Source: Bordetella sp. (GTDB lineage Bacteria; Pseudomonadota; Gammaproteobacteria; Burkholderiales; Burkholderiaceae_B). From it: a stretch of DNA of 5,392 nt. The notes below the pieces were generated by a model. That model saw only the letters and a program-made list of their open reading frames with translations. It was not told the DNA's origin and ran no database searches. The translations under genes and the position numbers were made by a program. The stretch is taken from NCBI GenBank assembly GCA_027450125.1, contig DAIDKG010000004.1, positions 1 through 5,392 on the forward strand. The letters run 5' to 3'. Shown here one piece after another: positions 4,877 through 5,392 of this stretch. Position 1 is the stretch's first letter, and each line of letters starts with the position of its first letter.

Positions 4877-5392
4877 ATGGGATTCGAACAACTCGCCGCC
4901 CTGCGCGATCAGCTAGCGGCCGAGCGCGCCGCGCGCGAAGGCCACGGCAAGACTGCGCAGGAAAAGCCGGCCGCCAAGACCGGCAAGAACGACGCGGACA
5001 AGCCGAGGGACGCCAAACCGGCCCAGGTCCGCAAGGACGGCCGGCCCGAGGGCAAGCCGCGGCGCAACCCAGATGGCGGACACGCCAAGCCGCAAGGCCA
5101 GAAGCGGCCCGCGCCCCAAGCCAGGCCGCAGCAGCCGGAGCCGCCGCGCGACCCCCTGCTGGTCGCTATAGGCCGCCTGCAGCACGCGTTTCCCAAGGCC
5201 TTCCCCAAGAAGCCGGCCCCGCGCGTGGCGCTCAAGCTGGGCATCGTGGAAGACCTCTACGCCCATGCGGCCAAGCTGCGCCTGAGCGAAGAAGAGATCA
5301 AGGCCGCCATCGCCACCTGGTGCAGCGTGGGCCGCTACTGGGCCGCGCTGAGCAAGGACGCGGTGCGGGTCGACCTGAACGGCGAGCCCAGC
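4877..5392 (+). CDS. ProQ/FinO-domain RNA chaperone, C-terminus beyond window
   Basis: The first 172 codons of a gene that runs off the right edge. Residues 1-22 (MGFEQLAALRDQLAAERAAR) look helical. Residues 23-91 form a Lys/Pro/Gln-rich low-complexity linker. From about 92 a ProQ/FinO domain begins: LLVAIGRLQHAFPKAFP (94-110), VALKLGIVEDLY (117-128), LSEEEIKAAIATW (136-148), RYWAALSKDAVRVDLNGEP (153-171). Such proteins bind structured small RNAs and mRNA 3' ends and act in post-transcriptional control. Unlike E. coli ProQ, the FinO domain follows a basic disordered N-terminal arm, more like FinO itself. The ATG at 4877 has only a weak GAAGCG ribosome site. The gene lies 86 bp after kdgR with its own putative -10, so it is probably not part of the uronate operon. 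The domain call is strong; the RNA targets are unknown. Confidence 0.88.
   Translation, partial: MGFEQLAALRDQLAAERAAREGHGKTAQEKPAAKTGKNDADKPRDAKPAQVRKDGRPEGKPRRNPDGGHAKPQGQKRPAPQARPQQPEPPRDPLLVAIGRLQHAFPKAFPKKPAPRVALKLGIVEDLYAHAAKLRLSEEEIKAAIATWCSVGRYWAALSKDAVRVDLNGEPS

Noticed and set aside
1..5392. Mobile elements, CRISPR arrays, tRNA or rRNA genes
   Set aside because: No transposase-like product, direct-repeat array, terminal repeats or RNA-gene signatures were seen; the gene order is a compact catabolic locus.

Overview
The window is GC-rich, gene-dense bacterial DNA. Its content points to a betaproteobacterium, probably Alcaligenaceae (Bordetella/Achromobacter type). That placement is inferred from codon bias, the uronate gene set and the style of the ProQ-family protein; I could not run a database search.

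Layout: two divergent transcription units share an AT-rich control region at about 2049-2348. Leftward (minus strand) run kdgT (2-keto-3-deoxygluconate permease, 1047-2048), a short-chain dehydrogenase (257-1000) and the first 64 codons of a fumarylacetoacetate-hydrolase-family protein (1-192, continuing off the left edge). Rightward (plus strand) run kduI (2349-3185), kduD (3206-3967) and kdgR (about 3990-4790), with gaps of 20 and 13-22 bp. After an 86-bp gap a separate gene for a ProQ/FinO-domain RNA chaperone begins (4877) and runs off the right edge.

How the genes fit together: KduI and KduD convert the 4-deoxy-5-keto-uronate released from unsaturated uronides (pectin, alginate-like or glycosaminoglycan breakdown) into 2-keto-3-deoxygluconate (KDG). 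KdgT imports free KDG, and the IclR-family repressor KdgR senses it. No KDG kinase or KDPG aldolase is in view. The place where KDG consumption would be expected holds a dehydrogenase plus an FAH-type hydrolase, the same enzyme pair used by the non-phosphorylating 'diketo-hydrolase' routes for L-2-keto-3-deoxyfuconate and L-2-keto-3-deoxyrhamnonate. A non-phosphorylating end to the KDG pathway is therefore the most interesting hypothesis here.

The control region contains a GGAAC-N3-GTTCC palindrome just upstream of a kdgT -10 box. A degenerate copy lies over the putative kduI -35. There is also a perfect 12-bp-arm inverted repeat and a separate 8-bp-arm inverted repeat. The first palindrome resembles the enterobacterial KdgR box, which suggests that KdgR controls both arms.
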